A model generated the notes under the pieces. The model was not told where the DNA came from, searched no databases, and saw only the letters and a program-made list of their open reading frames with translations. From Helichrysum umbraculigerum (taxonomy: Eukaryota > Streptophyta > Magnoliopsida > Asterales > Asteraceae), in assembly GCA_949592205.1 (NCBI GenBank), contig CATIUR010000003.1, positions 81,682,501 to 81,746,500 of the forward strand: 64,000 nt of DNA, given 5' to 3'. Position 1 is the first letter of the stretch, and each line of letters starts with the position of its first letter. The position numbers and the translations under genes are program-made. Of this stretch, positions 31,112 to 43,186 are shown piece by piece.

Positions 31112-33555
31112 TGTTGGGGCCCGATCAGGTCGGTGTCGTTAACGATCACTAACCGGGCACCAGCAGTGGGTTTGTTTTATATTTGTAATTGCGGGGCCTA
31201 AGTTTTCCCTAACAATGCTAATCCTAAGGGTGAGCAAGTGGTAGGTATGACCTAGAGTCGTTCTTCAAACCGACTGAATTGAAACTAAGGCGTGACAGAT
31301 GAGGGCTTTCAAACTAGTGAATGGTTTATAAAATAGTGGGGGTTTTGGTTTTAATATTAACTAACTTAGGCAAGTAAATAAATAAAAGCGAAATAAAAGT
31401 AAAAGACAAAGCAGATAAATAAAGATAGTGTTTGCTGAGACTTCGTTAATTAAGTTATGGGATGATATTTGGAGAAACTGTTTTGAAAGATGTTTGTTAA
31501 TTGTTACTCTTGGATACTTGTGATGTAAACACTAGATTCCCTACTAATTGAAATTCCATTAGCATGTCACACCGGGAGCTAGGTTGTGGTAACATTACAG
31601 AGTATTTAGAATAATAAGCAAAATCTTAATATGGTTTAATAATACTTACATATGAACGGGAACAAAATCTTAAGGTACTAGACATAATTGAATCATATAA
31701 CGATTCCTCGTCATCCTAACAGATTTGTATATTTAAACAGTTCATTTATGACTTTAAACTAGCCCTTGCTTAAGACTACCCAATAAATCCCCTAGTTATT
31801 CACAGCGTTCCTCACTTTAAGTGGTTCCACCGCTTTAAACCCTGGGCCATGTCTTGTCCTACGATAATCCCCCATGTAGCCTTGCGGTTCCATAGTTTCA
31901 TACCTTTGACAAATTATTGACACAGATGACTGACTACCTTTTAATTGGACGTCGTTAAAAAGGTGTTGTAATCACGTTTACTGGTGGAAAGGCGATAGAT
32001 TAATTTAACGTTTAAAAGTCTATTTAGAAAGGTTAATTAAACTAGGTTTCTCATTTTATATATATTAGTCCGTAATATAACTACCTTCGGTTGTTACTCA
32101 GCTTCCACGTATTTGTACTACACCTAAAGTGTTTCCAACGCTATACTGAGTAACAGTCGAATATGGGCCATCTTATTACTTAATAATATTGTATCGTTTC
32201 GTAATATGACTACCTTCGGTCGTTCCTCGACTTCCATACATTTGTACTCCACCTTGAAGTGTTTCCAGTACTATATCGAGTAACAGTCGAATAGGGGCCG
32301 TCATATTATTTGACGATAATTAAAACCGTTTATATTTTACTACTATGATAATCCTAAGGCAACAATCAAACAAGAACATGCAATAAGACGATCAAAGTAA
32401 TATTACCGATCTTTAATATTTTATTATAAATCATCCCGTAATTAACTAACTACATCGCAATAAACACAATAAGTATACTACTATCTAATCATGGCAATAA
32501 CTAAATCTAGCATAATCAATATAAACGTAATTAATTAAGATAGATAAGGATAGAAATAACCGAGATTAAATGCGAGAGAATAGACTTGAATTAATTGACA
32601 CAATTCCGAGCATACACCGAAGATTACAATGCGTTCCGCACTTTCCTTCTACTTCTAATAAAACTCCTAAACTAGTTTAAATACTAGTAAAAACCTAATC
32701 TAAATAAATAATGTAGAGTGAGAAAGTTGGAGCTTAATTCTAGAGTGAGAGAAAATAAGCTAGGAAGGTGTGTGTTGCAAATGAACCTAAGCAACCTATT
32801 TATAGGTGAGCTTTGGCTCATTTTAGCATCATGAAGCCTTGAGGTGCATGTTAGAAAGACTAACTAAAAGTGGCTTGTACAACGCGAAAAGTGGCCGCAC
32901 CGGGTACCGTACAACGCGAAAAGTAGGCGCACCAGGTACCAAAACTTGCCAAAAACGGAAACCGGGATGGGGGTAGGGTGGCCGGCGGCGCCAGCCAGGT
33001 GGCCGGCGGCGGCTGGCTGGTGGCCGGAGGCGGTGGGCCCCACCCCGCCCCGTTGCGCGATCTTTTGCTTTGTTTCTTGATTCGTGCGTGTTTTCTTCGT
33101 TATACGTCCGTTTGAGTCGATTCTTTTTTTGTTGGATTCGTAATTCAAAAACGAAGATTTTGACATAGGATATGCCTTAAAATGAGGTCCCTAGCTCCAG
33201 ATATTGCGTGCGAATCATTTGGATCTTCCGGCGGGCGCGAAATCTTCATTTTTTACCCGTCTCCGTTGATTCTTCTTCTGTTGGATTCGTATTTTGAAAA
33301 CGAACATCTTGGAAATAATGGATGTTGATGGAGGGCACTTTAGTCTTGAAATCTCATTTTTATGCCTTGAATCTTCAAACGTGTGTGGAATCTTCGTTTT
33401 TCATCCGTTTTTCTTGATTTTCATCGTGCAACCTCGTTTTGACCATCTTGGCATAATGTTACTGATTTGAACCTTATTTGAGTTCAAAATGCCAAGAATC
33501 GTTCTAGAATGAGAGAGATATCGGTAGTAAAAACGTGACTTTTTACGCGATATCA
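31112..33555 (-). repeat. R5 5' LTR (right copy)
   Basis: It starts TGTTGGGGCCCG and ends GCGATATCA, then TATCG. The TATA box is at 32795-32806. A four-base insertion relative to the left copy lies near 32847. Confidence 0.95.
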
Positions 33556-35523
33556 TATCGTCTCATAGGTCCGACCGTTCTTAACCCCTAAGGTAGTTTA
33601 CTACACTATTAGCACGAAGATTAATAACTTTACATGTTTGGACCGTCGATTGTGTAAGGCTTAGTGTTTTAAGGATTCTAGGTCACTAGAACTCACTCTT
33701 ATTCCTAAGTCTTGTTTTTGTTCAATTAAGCTTTAATTACTTCGACTTATGATTTAAGTTCTCCTTTTCAAACAGTTATACATCCCCAGGTTATTCGCAG
33801 TTTGTTAAAACGTGTTTCATACGAGGACCATGCCTTTCAATAATTGACAGTGTACTTTACATGAGATTTCCACTGCCTCTTATATCCAACACGCGGTCAA
33901 GAGTAATTGACGGTAAAAGTGACACTCTAACTAATTAAATGTAAAGCAATGCGGGAAAGTAAACCTAATATATACAACGAGTGATTTCACTGTGTCTTAC
34001 TTATTGCATGTCATGGGCACAGATAACTACTTACCATAATTAAGGTTGATCAGGTCCTAATTACTAGGTTGCAGTCACGTGGATAGCTGGAAAGGGTACT
34101 CCGTGAACTAGACTTAAATTCATAAAGTCTAAACAATACAAGGGTTATTATCTCCTATTTTATCTGAACGTAATTGACGAATATTATTTTGTAATGCATT
34201 GATTCTCGTAGGATACACCAGTTAGTTGTGGAGTTGTATTATCCTTTCGGAATTTCAACTGTTAAACCAGAGCTGATTCCAATGATATGACTACCTTCGG
34301 TTGTTTATCGGCTTCCGTACGTTTGTACTTTGCATAACGCATTTCCAGCACTATACCGAATAAAAAGTCGAATAGGGACCGTCATACCATTTTACGATTA
34401 TCGTGCATTAATTATGTAATGGCATCCCTACTTATAGTTATCTACATCATCAGCAATCACAATAATAAACTACTCGCAATTCATGGCAACAAATAAATCA
34501 CATACCAGGCAATAATACATATTCAAATATGAAATGAGACAAGTATAATAAAAGTTTAGATATCACCCGGAATTAAATGCGTAGCAGCGTATTATTATAA
34601 TTGACAAACTCGTTCACACGTACAAAGATTGATCTCCGAATCTCTAGCGTTCGCCCTAGCTTCTATGTTAGTCCGTGGACTAATTACAATATTCCTAGAA
34701 TGAGAAAGACTAAAAGACTACGAAAGATTATCTAGTGAGAAAGAAAGAGTGAAATATGCTAGAAAGTGTGCATATTTGGTGTGTGTTACAAATGAACCTA
34801 AGCAACCTATTTATAGGTGAGCTTTGGCTCACATTAGCACAAGATGGCCTTGAGGTGCATGTTAGAAAGACTAGCCAAAAGTGGATCGTACAACGCGAAA
34901 AGTAGGCGCACCGGGTACTGTACAACGGGAAAAGTGGCCGCACTAGGTACCAAAACTTGCCAAAAATGGAAACCGGGGTGGGGGTAAGGTGGCCGGCGGC
35001 GGCGGGCCCTGCCCCGCCCTGTTTCGCGACTTGTTGCTTCGTTTGCTGATTCGTGCGTGTTTTCTTCGTTTTACGTCCGTTTGAGTTGATCCTTTTTTTG
35101 TTGGATTCGTAATTCAAAAACGAAGATTTTGACATAAGATAGGCCCTGAAATGAGGTCCCTAGCTCCAGATATTGCGTACGGATCATTTGGATCTTCCGG
35201 CGGGCGCGAAATCTTCATTCTTTACCCGTTTTGGTTGATTCTTCTTCTGTTGGATTCGTATTTTGAAAACGAACATCCTGGAAATAATGGATGTTGGTGG
35301 AGGGCACTTTGGTCTTGAAGTCTCGTTTTAGTGCCTTGAATCTTCAAACGTGTGTGGAATCTTAATTTTACTCCCGTTTTGTTTAATTTTTCTCGTGCAA
35401 CCTTGTTTCGCCCATCTTGGCATAATGTTACTGATTTGTGCCATATTTGAGTTATAATGCCAAGAATCGTTTCAGAATGAGAGAGATGTCGGTAGTAAAA
35501 ACATGACTTTTTACGCGATATCA
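33556..35523 (-). repeat. R4 5' LTR, outer segment
   Basis: This is the continuation of the R4 LTR after R5. It contains the TATA box at 34806-34817 and the same GTACAACGCGAAAAG and GCCGGCGGC promoter block as R5 (34888-35010). It ends GCGATATCA. The full LTR would be about 2.5 kb. Confidence 0.85.
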
Positions 35524-36498
35524 GCTGTGGAAATACTAAACTAGTAGTGTACACTATGAATAACTCTTGATTAAATATCTGAGTTTAAATAACATGGTCT
35601 AGTTTTGAAGCTGTGAAAATACTATTTTAAACAAGTACTGTACACTATGATTAAACTAGGTATTTATTGGTTAATATCAAGTGTGGGTTGATTTAAATCA
35701 TAAATGGGAAACTCTGATCTAAAATACAAACTTAGTTTATGAATCCAGAAAGGAAGACGTTGAATCATTAAGTATTCTAACCTTGTCTATCACCTCTGAA
35801 TCCTACATAACCATTGATGGAAAGTAATCAAACACCAACCATGTCTTAATCTTAAATGTTTTATTCAATTGAGTATTACTGTGGTGTTAAGAACGATCGG
35901 ACCCGCATGCACCCATCAATCTTTGTATTCCAGAAAAAGGGTCATTGTTCCGTCACAAGGGCAATGTTGAGAGTCGAACAGCCTCCTCCGATCAGAATCA
36001 TAACAGTTTAGTACTCAGTGACATGCTGATTGAGCAATCAATCAGTAGGATGCTAATGCTTACACCATAAATACTTAAGACAAATAAAATACAAATCTTT
36101 ATAAAGACGTTTTCATAACTTAACTAAAACATCATCCCAATGCAATGCTAAGGAAGTCACAACAAACACCCCTTTATCCTGACTGCTATCCTTTATTTTA
36201 CTATATTGCCTAGTTTAAATTCGTAGTATAAATTAGAAAACCAACAAAAACAAATTCCCAACTATTTTCTAAAAAAAACCTTTCACTAGTTAAAATCGGA
36301 CATCGTGATTACTTTGTTTCACAATACAGTTGATTTTAAAGAACGACCCTAGGTCATACTTGTCGCTATACACCTTTAGGTCACATAGCACTAGTAAACT
36401 TTGGCCCCAGTATTTACGAATTTAAAACTCCACCGACACGCCATCAGTGGCCGGTCCAACGACAGGGTAAAACCTGACCGACCACTGGTGGCGCGTCA
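35524..36498 (+). repeat. R6 5' LTR, 3' part
   Basis: It matches the R6 3' LTR from 44116 onward (about 97% by eye, with a deletion of about 22 bases near 35905) and runs on for about 420 bases that the 3' copy has lost. It ends GGCGCGTCA before the PBS. The last 60 bases resemble the R9 LTR end. Confidence 0.88.
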
Positions 36499-36504
36499 AG
36501 TTTT

Positions 36505-36522
36505 TGGCGCCGCTGCCGAGGA
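36505..36522 (+). other. R6 primer-binding site (tRNA-Asp type)
   Basis: TGGCGCCGCTGCCGAGGA lies six bases after the LTR end. It differs by one base from the R5 and R9 sites. Confidence 0.9.
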
Positions 36523-36559
36523 ATCAACTGTAAGACTCAAAGACGTCATGATGAAGTTT

Positions 36560-37939
36560 CTTTCTAGTGAACCTTTAGGATTATTCTCTCTTCTTAGCCC
36601 CCTGAAAATTCTGTCAACCCTTTCTTTCCCGTATCCCGAAGACGACATCCTACCCATCTGGAAAATAAAACCATCACCTTCCCACAATCCTACAACCACC
36701 ACACGTATCACTCTCGCCAACTACGGAAAACCCTTGATTGAAGATCAAGGAGTACCCATACGCTACCCGTAGACTGAAGAAGCGTCATTCGAACTCAAAC
36801 ACGACGTAGTGCAGCTGATCTCGAGTCACTGCCAATTTCACGGACTACCAAACGATGACCCTTACTCCCATATAAAAAATTTTATCACCCTATCCGACTC
36901 TTTCAAGAAAAATGGGGTTGAGAAAGATATAATCCAACTATATTCGTTCCCCTACTCTCTTTCTACACATGCACAATCTTGGTTCGAGGAATTAGAAGCC
37001 AACTCTATCTCCTGATGGGAGGAAATGAAAACTGAGTTCTTAACAAAATACTTTCCCCCATCCAAACGAGTCAAGTTGAAGAAAGACATCTTAAACTTTT
37101 GATAGTTTCATGATGAATCAATCTACAGTGCGTGGGAAAGATTTCAGAGGTTGCTTAAAAGATGTCCTAGCCATCAAATCGAACGATCAACCCAGTTATG
37201 CACGTTCTACAATGGTCTTACACATCACCACAAGCCAATGCTCGATGCCGCTGCTCAAGGAAACTTCATGCGTTTCACGGATGACGAAGCTTGGCACCTG
37301 ATGGAGAGCATGACCATGAATCACAACAATTGGAACACTGATGAGCATTCCTCATCAACGGCACCGCTTGCCCTTCCTAATCCCGTGCAAATTGAGGCGA
37401 TCAAGTCTCTTACGGAACACATCGGAACGCTAACAGAAGGAATAGGAAAGCTGAAGAAACCTCCTCAACAGGTCTACCATATTCAGTCCTGCCAGAATTG
37501 TGCTAATTCACAAGCCATGAACCCTGTTGATGGCACAGCCTACTATGACCAGTTCCGAACTCATCCACTTCCACCCGATTATATTCAAACCTCTCCTCCT
37601 CGAGCTACGCAATTCCTACCAATTCAACCACCTAACCAATACCCAACCTACCCACAACCACCTCAACTTGGTCATAACCAACCACCGTTGCTTTCTGGAT
37701 CCGCACCTGAGATGGCCCAACCTTCTGAACCTACCAGACTAATTACTAGTCTAGACGACACTCTCACCCAAATGATCCAAACGATTACGGCTAGACAAGA
37801 CTAGGTTGATCTCTTCTTATGGGAACAGCTAATCTTACTGAATAGTCTTGTAACCCAAATGGGCTGACTAGCAGAACTTATCGACACTAGACCTCAGGGT
37901 AGTCTTCCTAGTAACAGATTTACTGAAGAAGCCAACCAA
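36560..37939 (+). pseudogene. gag: R6 gag, broken by in-frame stops
   Basis: One frame carries the whole Gag, related to that of R5 (FPYSLSTHAQSWFEELE, KYFPPSKR, CPSHQIERS), but with stops at 36770-36772, 37013-37015, 37100-37105 (two in tandem), 37802-37804 and 37865-37867. Compared with R5, most sit where R5 has Arg, Gln or Trp, the pattern expected from C-to-T decay of methylated cytosines. The start codon at the R5 start position is also gone. The linker is Pro/Gln-rich and has one CxxC pair. Confidence 0.88.
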
Positions 37940-39286
37940 ATGACCAACCAAGACTTTAAGGTGGCACCGAGCCAACCTTCTATTCTTTCTCCAGTGAAAG
38001 AACAATCTCCTGTCACGAAGACAGTTGAGAAAAAGCCTACTTCTTGCAAGGTGCGGATACCGTTTCCAAAACATCTCAAGCAACGTCCTAATGAATTCAA
38101 AGCTTTCAAATATGCCAAATACGTTAGGAGACTCATGTCAACCAGAGACAAGGTACCCGAAGTGCCTAATCTCCCTCTGAACGCCGAATGTTCAGCCATC
38201 CTTCAAAATCGTCTACCGGAAAAACTAGGAGATACCAGACGTTTTACCCTTCCTTGCTCTATCAACGAATCTGGTGATATTCGCTCTCTAGCTGATCTAG
38301 GAGCAAGTATTAACCTCATGCCACATTCATTATATAAAAGACTAGAATTAGGAGACTTAAAACCCACTAAAATGAGTGTCCAGCTAGCTGACCAATCCAT
38401 TAGATATCCTAAGGGGATAGCTGCGAACAACATGGTTAAAGTCGACAAGTTCTTTTTCCCAACTGACTTTGTGGTTATGGACATTCAGGAAGATATAAAC
38501 ATCCCTATAATCCTAGGTAGACCTTTTATGAACACAGCCAAAGCAGTCATCGACGTGCACTCTCATACGATCACCTTCCGCGCTCACGGAGAAAGCATCA
38601 CATTCAAGATCGACAAAACCGACCGTGCTTCGATTGAGAATAATGAGCTATTTACTGTCTCTATTAGCCAAGTCACATCAGATGATGAGACCTCTGAATC
38701 AGCAGCTGAGCAGGAAAAAGAGATGAAGAAAGAAGAGGAGCCTCTTGCCGATGATACTTTTGCTTGTACCCTTGAAGAATTGGTCAATCCTTTCTTGGAT
38801 CCAACAAGACCACTCACTCGCCCTCTAGAAAAAATCAAAAAGACTCTTTTACGCAATCTGAAGAAGATCTCTTACTTAAAAGCAAGCAAAACAACTAGCT
38901 TACAACCACCTATATCTCCTCAAGGGATTCAAACCCTTGTTTCATCTGAACCTCAAACACAATTTGAGATAGGAGATATATCTGGGTCTGATTATTATGA
39001 TTCGCGTAACAAGAGAGACACTCCAAAACTATCTTCTGATCTGACATCCAAGTTCACTAACGAATCTCAGTCACCACCTGACGTAGTTGAACTCCCTGAT
39101 CTACACAAGCTTGATACTACGGATTGTGACTCAGAAATCATCAATATCCCAATCGCCTCTACTCATAAGCAGATGATTTCTGTGATAGAACGTTATGATG
39201 GTAACCCTCGCCTCATAACATCAGCTATCACAAATTCTACCAGTAACTACTCTCTGCATCAAAAAATGGTTGATAGCGGTTATTAA
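37940..39286 (+). pseudogene. R6 protease region and C-terminal extension
   Basis: This continues in the gag frame and is open for 448 codons. It includes a basic stretch, a retropepsin with LADLGASINLMP and LGRPFMNTAKAVID, and an acidic extension of about 190 residues that R5 lacks. It leaves frame near an A run at 39261-39266 and meets the helical region in another frame. The open frame may be the remnant of a longer polyprotein. It would not be made without gag. Confidence 0.82.
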
Positions 39287-40307
39287 AGCAGCAACCAATA
39301 TCTATCTCGCTAGCAACGGAACCCAAGATCCACTCAAACTTAGGTACTGCATCAGAACATTTGCCAATGAACTCAACTCTCAGCTCAAGGAAGGAAGGGA
39401 TAACTCAGCAGAACTTCTCTTCTACATTGAACGAAAACAAGTATACCGCAAGGTGTATGATGTTCTCGTGGGTTCTGCATTCCCTTATTCTACAAAACAA
39501 ATGGAAATGTTGGGTGCTATGAGAAGAAATATCGAAGAAGCTGACTTCATGGTAATGGAAAATCTTCGGACATTCCTTGACTTACTATCTGAGAAAGATC
39601 ACTTGAGTACCAACGGAAGCAATCAATTTATCGTCAAGTCTACTCTAGAACATCATATCAAATTGATAATCGATGAGCTTGGGTACATCAGTAGGGACGA
39701 AAGCAGGTGAAATCAACCTATCATTGTTAAAAATATATCTCTACTCGACGTTGTCACTTTTGTGATAGCTCGATTACATGAGATATTGAATGCAGAATAC
39801 GCCGAGAAAGCAGAGTTTATCTTCCATGCTGGATATCGCGAGATATTTAACAAATTGATTCATATTTTCAAAAACTCTGGCTTTCCTTTCACCCTTTATC
39901 AGCAACAACAAATCAGTAGCCTGTGCCAGTCTGTAAGCACATTCAGAGGAGATCCTTATGCTGAAGAGTTCAAAGAGCTAGAGCGGAAATTTCTGGTATT
40001 AATGGACTCCATCAAACTCAAGCATCCAATGAGGGAAAATATCGAGACAAAAACAACCACAATGATTGATCCTAACGGGCCAGTCACTAAAGCGGTTGAT
40101 TACATCTCCGAAGGATTGCTAGGTCTATCCAGAGTTGCCTCAGACCACTTTCGAAGCTTCAAAGTGGATGCCATAGAACCACCAGATCTAATCTCAACCA
40201 TGGCATACCATTTCCAAAGGATCTACCCTCCCCGTTACACAATCCTACAACCCAGGGCTCATAATAGCACCATCACTCACCTTAGGAGCTCCTTCCCCAA
40301 CACCTAA
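39258..40307 (+). pseudogene. R6 two-unit helical region, one in-frame stop
   Basis: A single frame with one TGA (39708-39710) covers both units. Unit 1 has VYRKVYDVLVGSAFPYSTKQ, EMLGAM and FIVKSTLEHHIKLIIDEL. Unit 2 has KAEFIFHAGYREIFNKL, FPFTLYQQQQISSLC and FRGDP. A closing region follows: TMIDPNGPVTKAVDYI and HFQRIYPPRYTILQPRAHN. The two units within this protein resemble each other, and both resemble those of R4 and R5. The function is unknown. It takes the place of RT-integrase. Confidence 0.8.
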
Positions 40308-40322
40308 TCTCAAAGGAGTAAA

Positions 40323-40422
40323 GTCGAGCTCTCGACTATAACAACAGCGCTTCTCGGGAGGCAACCCGTGTAATAAAGTCAGGCTATCGACTTTAAAAGC
40401 GGCGCTTCTTGGGAGGCAACCC
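40323..40422 (+). other. R6 duplicated post-ORF hairpin
   Basis: Two tandem copies of a hairpin plus a conserved tail: GTCGAG-CT-CTCGAC (40323-40336) with GCGCTTCTCGGGAGGCAACC (40347-40367, one further base), then AAAGTC/GACTTT (40376-40395) with the same tail (40402-40422). Confidence 0.8.
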
Positions 40423-40424
40423 AT

Positions 40425-42658
40425 GGAATAAGACGTAGAAGAGAGTAGAGCATTGATAAATGAAGAAAATCTCTGACTATCCTTCACACTTGGATGAACC
40501 CAAATGTTTTCAAAACATATTATGAAATACAACTCATTTTGCAAATAAACCACTGCTCTCAGAAAAAAAAAATCATTTTTAAAATGACAAACAAATCATG
40601 TGTTTCGAGCATTTGAGGTACTTGCATACTACTCTTATGCATTATGCTCGAACTCGTTTAAAAACACATGTTTTATAAAACTGATTTGTAGTAGAAAACA
40701 TCTTTTCAAGTTCTGAGTCAGAGATTTATCTTTTCATTTGCAAAAATAATATCGAGTTTGTAAAAAGGGTTTCATCCAACGTGTTCACACTTACGAGGTC
40801 TATTCACGAGAATGGAATGAGTTGAAGAAATGATGGACCATAGCAAGTTGCTTGAAGCTGAGCCTATAAATGCAGAAGAAGATCTTGGCCACGTCTCTCT
40901 TCAGCAAACTCAGAATCTTAACCTCAACACAACTTGCTATCTGGGGAGTATCTGATCCTTTCCTCTTTTATCTGTTTTATCATGATTCGTATTTATTTGT
41001 TTTGTTAGTGTGTTAATAAAAGTATTATATACTTTATCCCAAACGTATCACTAAGTGTGGGATTCTAGCCCAAACAAAACACTTGAGAAACATTTTCTTA
41101 CATGTTCAAACTCTAAGTGTGGGATTTTGCCTCTAGCAAAATCTCTACTCAAGAGAACATTAGGGACAATGTTCCTCTAAGTGTGAGATAGCAGGTATAG
41201 AATACCTTGGCTAGTTTTTATGATTTTAGTTCAAAATAGTTAACACATAAAATGTTCCTCTAAAATTTTTCAAAATTTTCAAAAGAAAAACGAGTTTATT
41301 CACCCTATTTAACTCAGAATTTTTGACTCTTGATGTTTTTAAGAGATGTCATTTTCAAAAATATAAGTAAGTTGTTTTAAAATCTAAAGAAAATATGATA
41401 ATAATATCTTAAGCAAGAAATGACAATCTAATAAGAACATGACTAGGCACATACAACCCATTTGCAGTGAGGACTTGAGCCTTAAAAGCATTCATTTTTA
41501 ATGCTACATTGTTCATTTCTTGTGTGTGCCGATGCATGTATATCTGAATTAGAACTTGCTCTTGACATACTTCGAGACCACATAGGTGAATATCGTACGC
41601 AGTATAGATGCAATTAGATGACCTTGACATTCCTTAGGACTTAACCCACTTTTTAGCCTTCTCTTTCAAGCCCAAAAACCCTTTCCGATGCTCATTTTTA
41701 GTATCGATGATCCACTTAGAAAACCCTGTTGAGCCTAAACCTTTTAGTTTCATAAAACCCACATGTTCAAACCCATACTTTCCCAAATATCCCTAAAACT
41801 TATCTTAGAATTTCTGAGGTTATGAAAAATGCTTTTTAAAAACGTCCCTTCGGATTGTCCCACTCCCTCGAGTTCTCCGAAAAAGAAATATCCTTGGTGT
41901 GAAAAATTGACACCACGAAAAGACTCAAAGAAGAAAGATGAGAAGAAGGATTTCTCCATTTAATAATCCCTGGAAATTCTCTGGCAAAGAAGTTCTGAAA
42001 GATATAAGAAAAGAAAAAGAAAAAATATATATATAAAGAAAAAAATAAATAAAAAAATAAAAAAAAAGAAAGAAAAGAAAAGAGAAAAATAGTTCCGAAA
42101 AATAAAGCTTGTGCTTCGAAGTATCACCGTAAAAAGAAGAAGATCCGATAGAAGACAAAAGCTACTCTACTTACATCCGTTTCTTAATAAAGTTTTCCGT
42201 GACCTTAGGAGTCCTGAGATAAGCAACACCCTTACAACCAAAATTTCCACTATGGGATAATTAGCATCGTCCTCACCTAAGTGGTGGAGATCCGATTCTC
42301 GATCAAGCTTATGATGATGAGTACTGCATGACTGGCTATTTGAGTGATTTCTTTGTTTAGAATGTTAGGAAACCCGAAACACTCCTGAGTGAATTGAGTG
42401 ACCACTTTAGTGAGATCGCCTAGTCATGTGTACTCCATGATCACGAGATTTGGGAGTATGCTTAAGGAGAATCATTTCTTGTCTCTGAAATAATTATCTT
42501 ATTTTTCCTGATGTTTTTTTTAGAACAACTATATGAGTATGCGAAAATGATAACTTTTAGAAATGTTTTCACTCACCCAAAACCAGGTTTTAAAAAATAT
42601 TTTCAAGAAGGCATGGATGTGTTGCTTGAGGACAAGCAACGTCTAAGTGTGGGATACT
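40425..42658 (+). other. R6 3' non-coding block, motif repeats and PPT
   Basis: This is 2.2 kb without a gene. CTAAGTGTGGGAT recurs at 41051-41063, 41113-41125, 41177-41189 (one change) and 42643-42655, the last forming the PPT. An A-rich tract lies at 42020-42090. The inverse of the GCATTAAAAATGAATGCTTTT stretch is at about 41480-41510, as in R9 and R5. Confidence 0.75.
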
Positions 42659-43186
42659 TGATGTGACCTAAAAAGTCATGTTTTTAGGCACATTATTCTA
42701 CACTTATTGGACTCATATTTGGTGAAATGATCTTAAAACATTCATTATTTACTTAAAATCACCAAAGTGATCCAATTATAGATGTTGATGTTAAAATCAC
42801 CGAAAACATCCGTTAATCACGCAAAACGAGGCAAATAACGTCACCTTAAATATTCCCTTCTTAAATTACTTGTGGAACTTGATCTTAATTCATATTTTAT
42901 GATTCCATAGGGAATTCCAAGACCGAAGGTGAAAGAATCAGAAGAAACGGATAAAAGACGGAGAAGATACACAGTCTGGAAGCCCGCCGATCGTCATTCG
43001 GAATACGCAAAAGTCAACCACCTCCAAGTTTAGAAAACTTAGTGTCATTAGAAGCGTAACAGAAAAACGAATCCAACGGCGCAAGAATCAAGCAAAACGA
43101 AGTCCGAACGAAAAAGATACGGACGAACCAAGCAACTGAGAAGTCAGCGGAGGCCAAATGGAGCACCAACCCCCCCTGGGCACCTA

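Larger units (their letters stand above)
23660..33555 (-). mobile_element. R5: complete non-autonomous Athila-like element, gag-protease-helical protein
   Basis: LTRs of 2441 and 2444 bp flank a 5.0-kb interior with a tRNA-Asp-type PBS, a long gag-protease ORF, the helical-repeat region and a 3' non-coding block, but no RT, RNase H or integrase. The TSD is TATCG (23655-23659 and 33556-33560). The LTRs differ by about 20 substitutions and two small indels by eye (about 0.9%). It sits in the LTR of R4. Confidence 0.95.
21133..35523 (-). mobile_element. R4: gag-less non-autonomous LTR element with helical-repeat ORF, split by R5
   Basis: On the minus strand the parts are the 5' LTR (33556-35523 continuing at 23107-23659 after removal of R5), a tRNA-Asp-type PBS (23084-23100), one ORF of 433 codons (21621-22922) and a 488-base tail that ends where R3 inserted. 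No gag, protease or pol lies between PBS and ORF. The U3 part of the LTR (about 34780-35523) closely resembles that of R5, while the rest does not. R4 inserted into the 5' LTR of R6. The uninterrupted R6 3' LTR shows the empty site at 44116. Confidence 0.85.
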
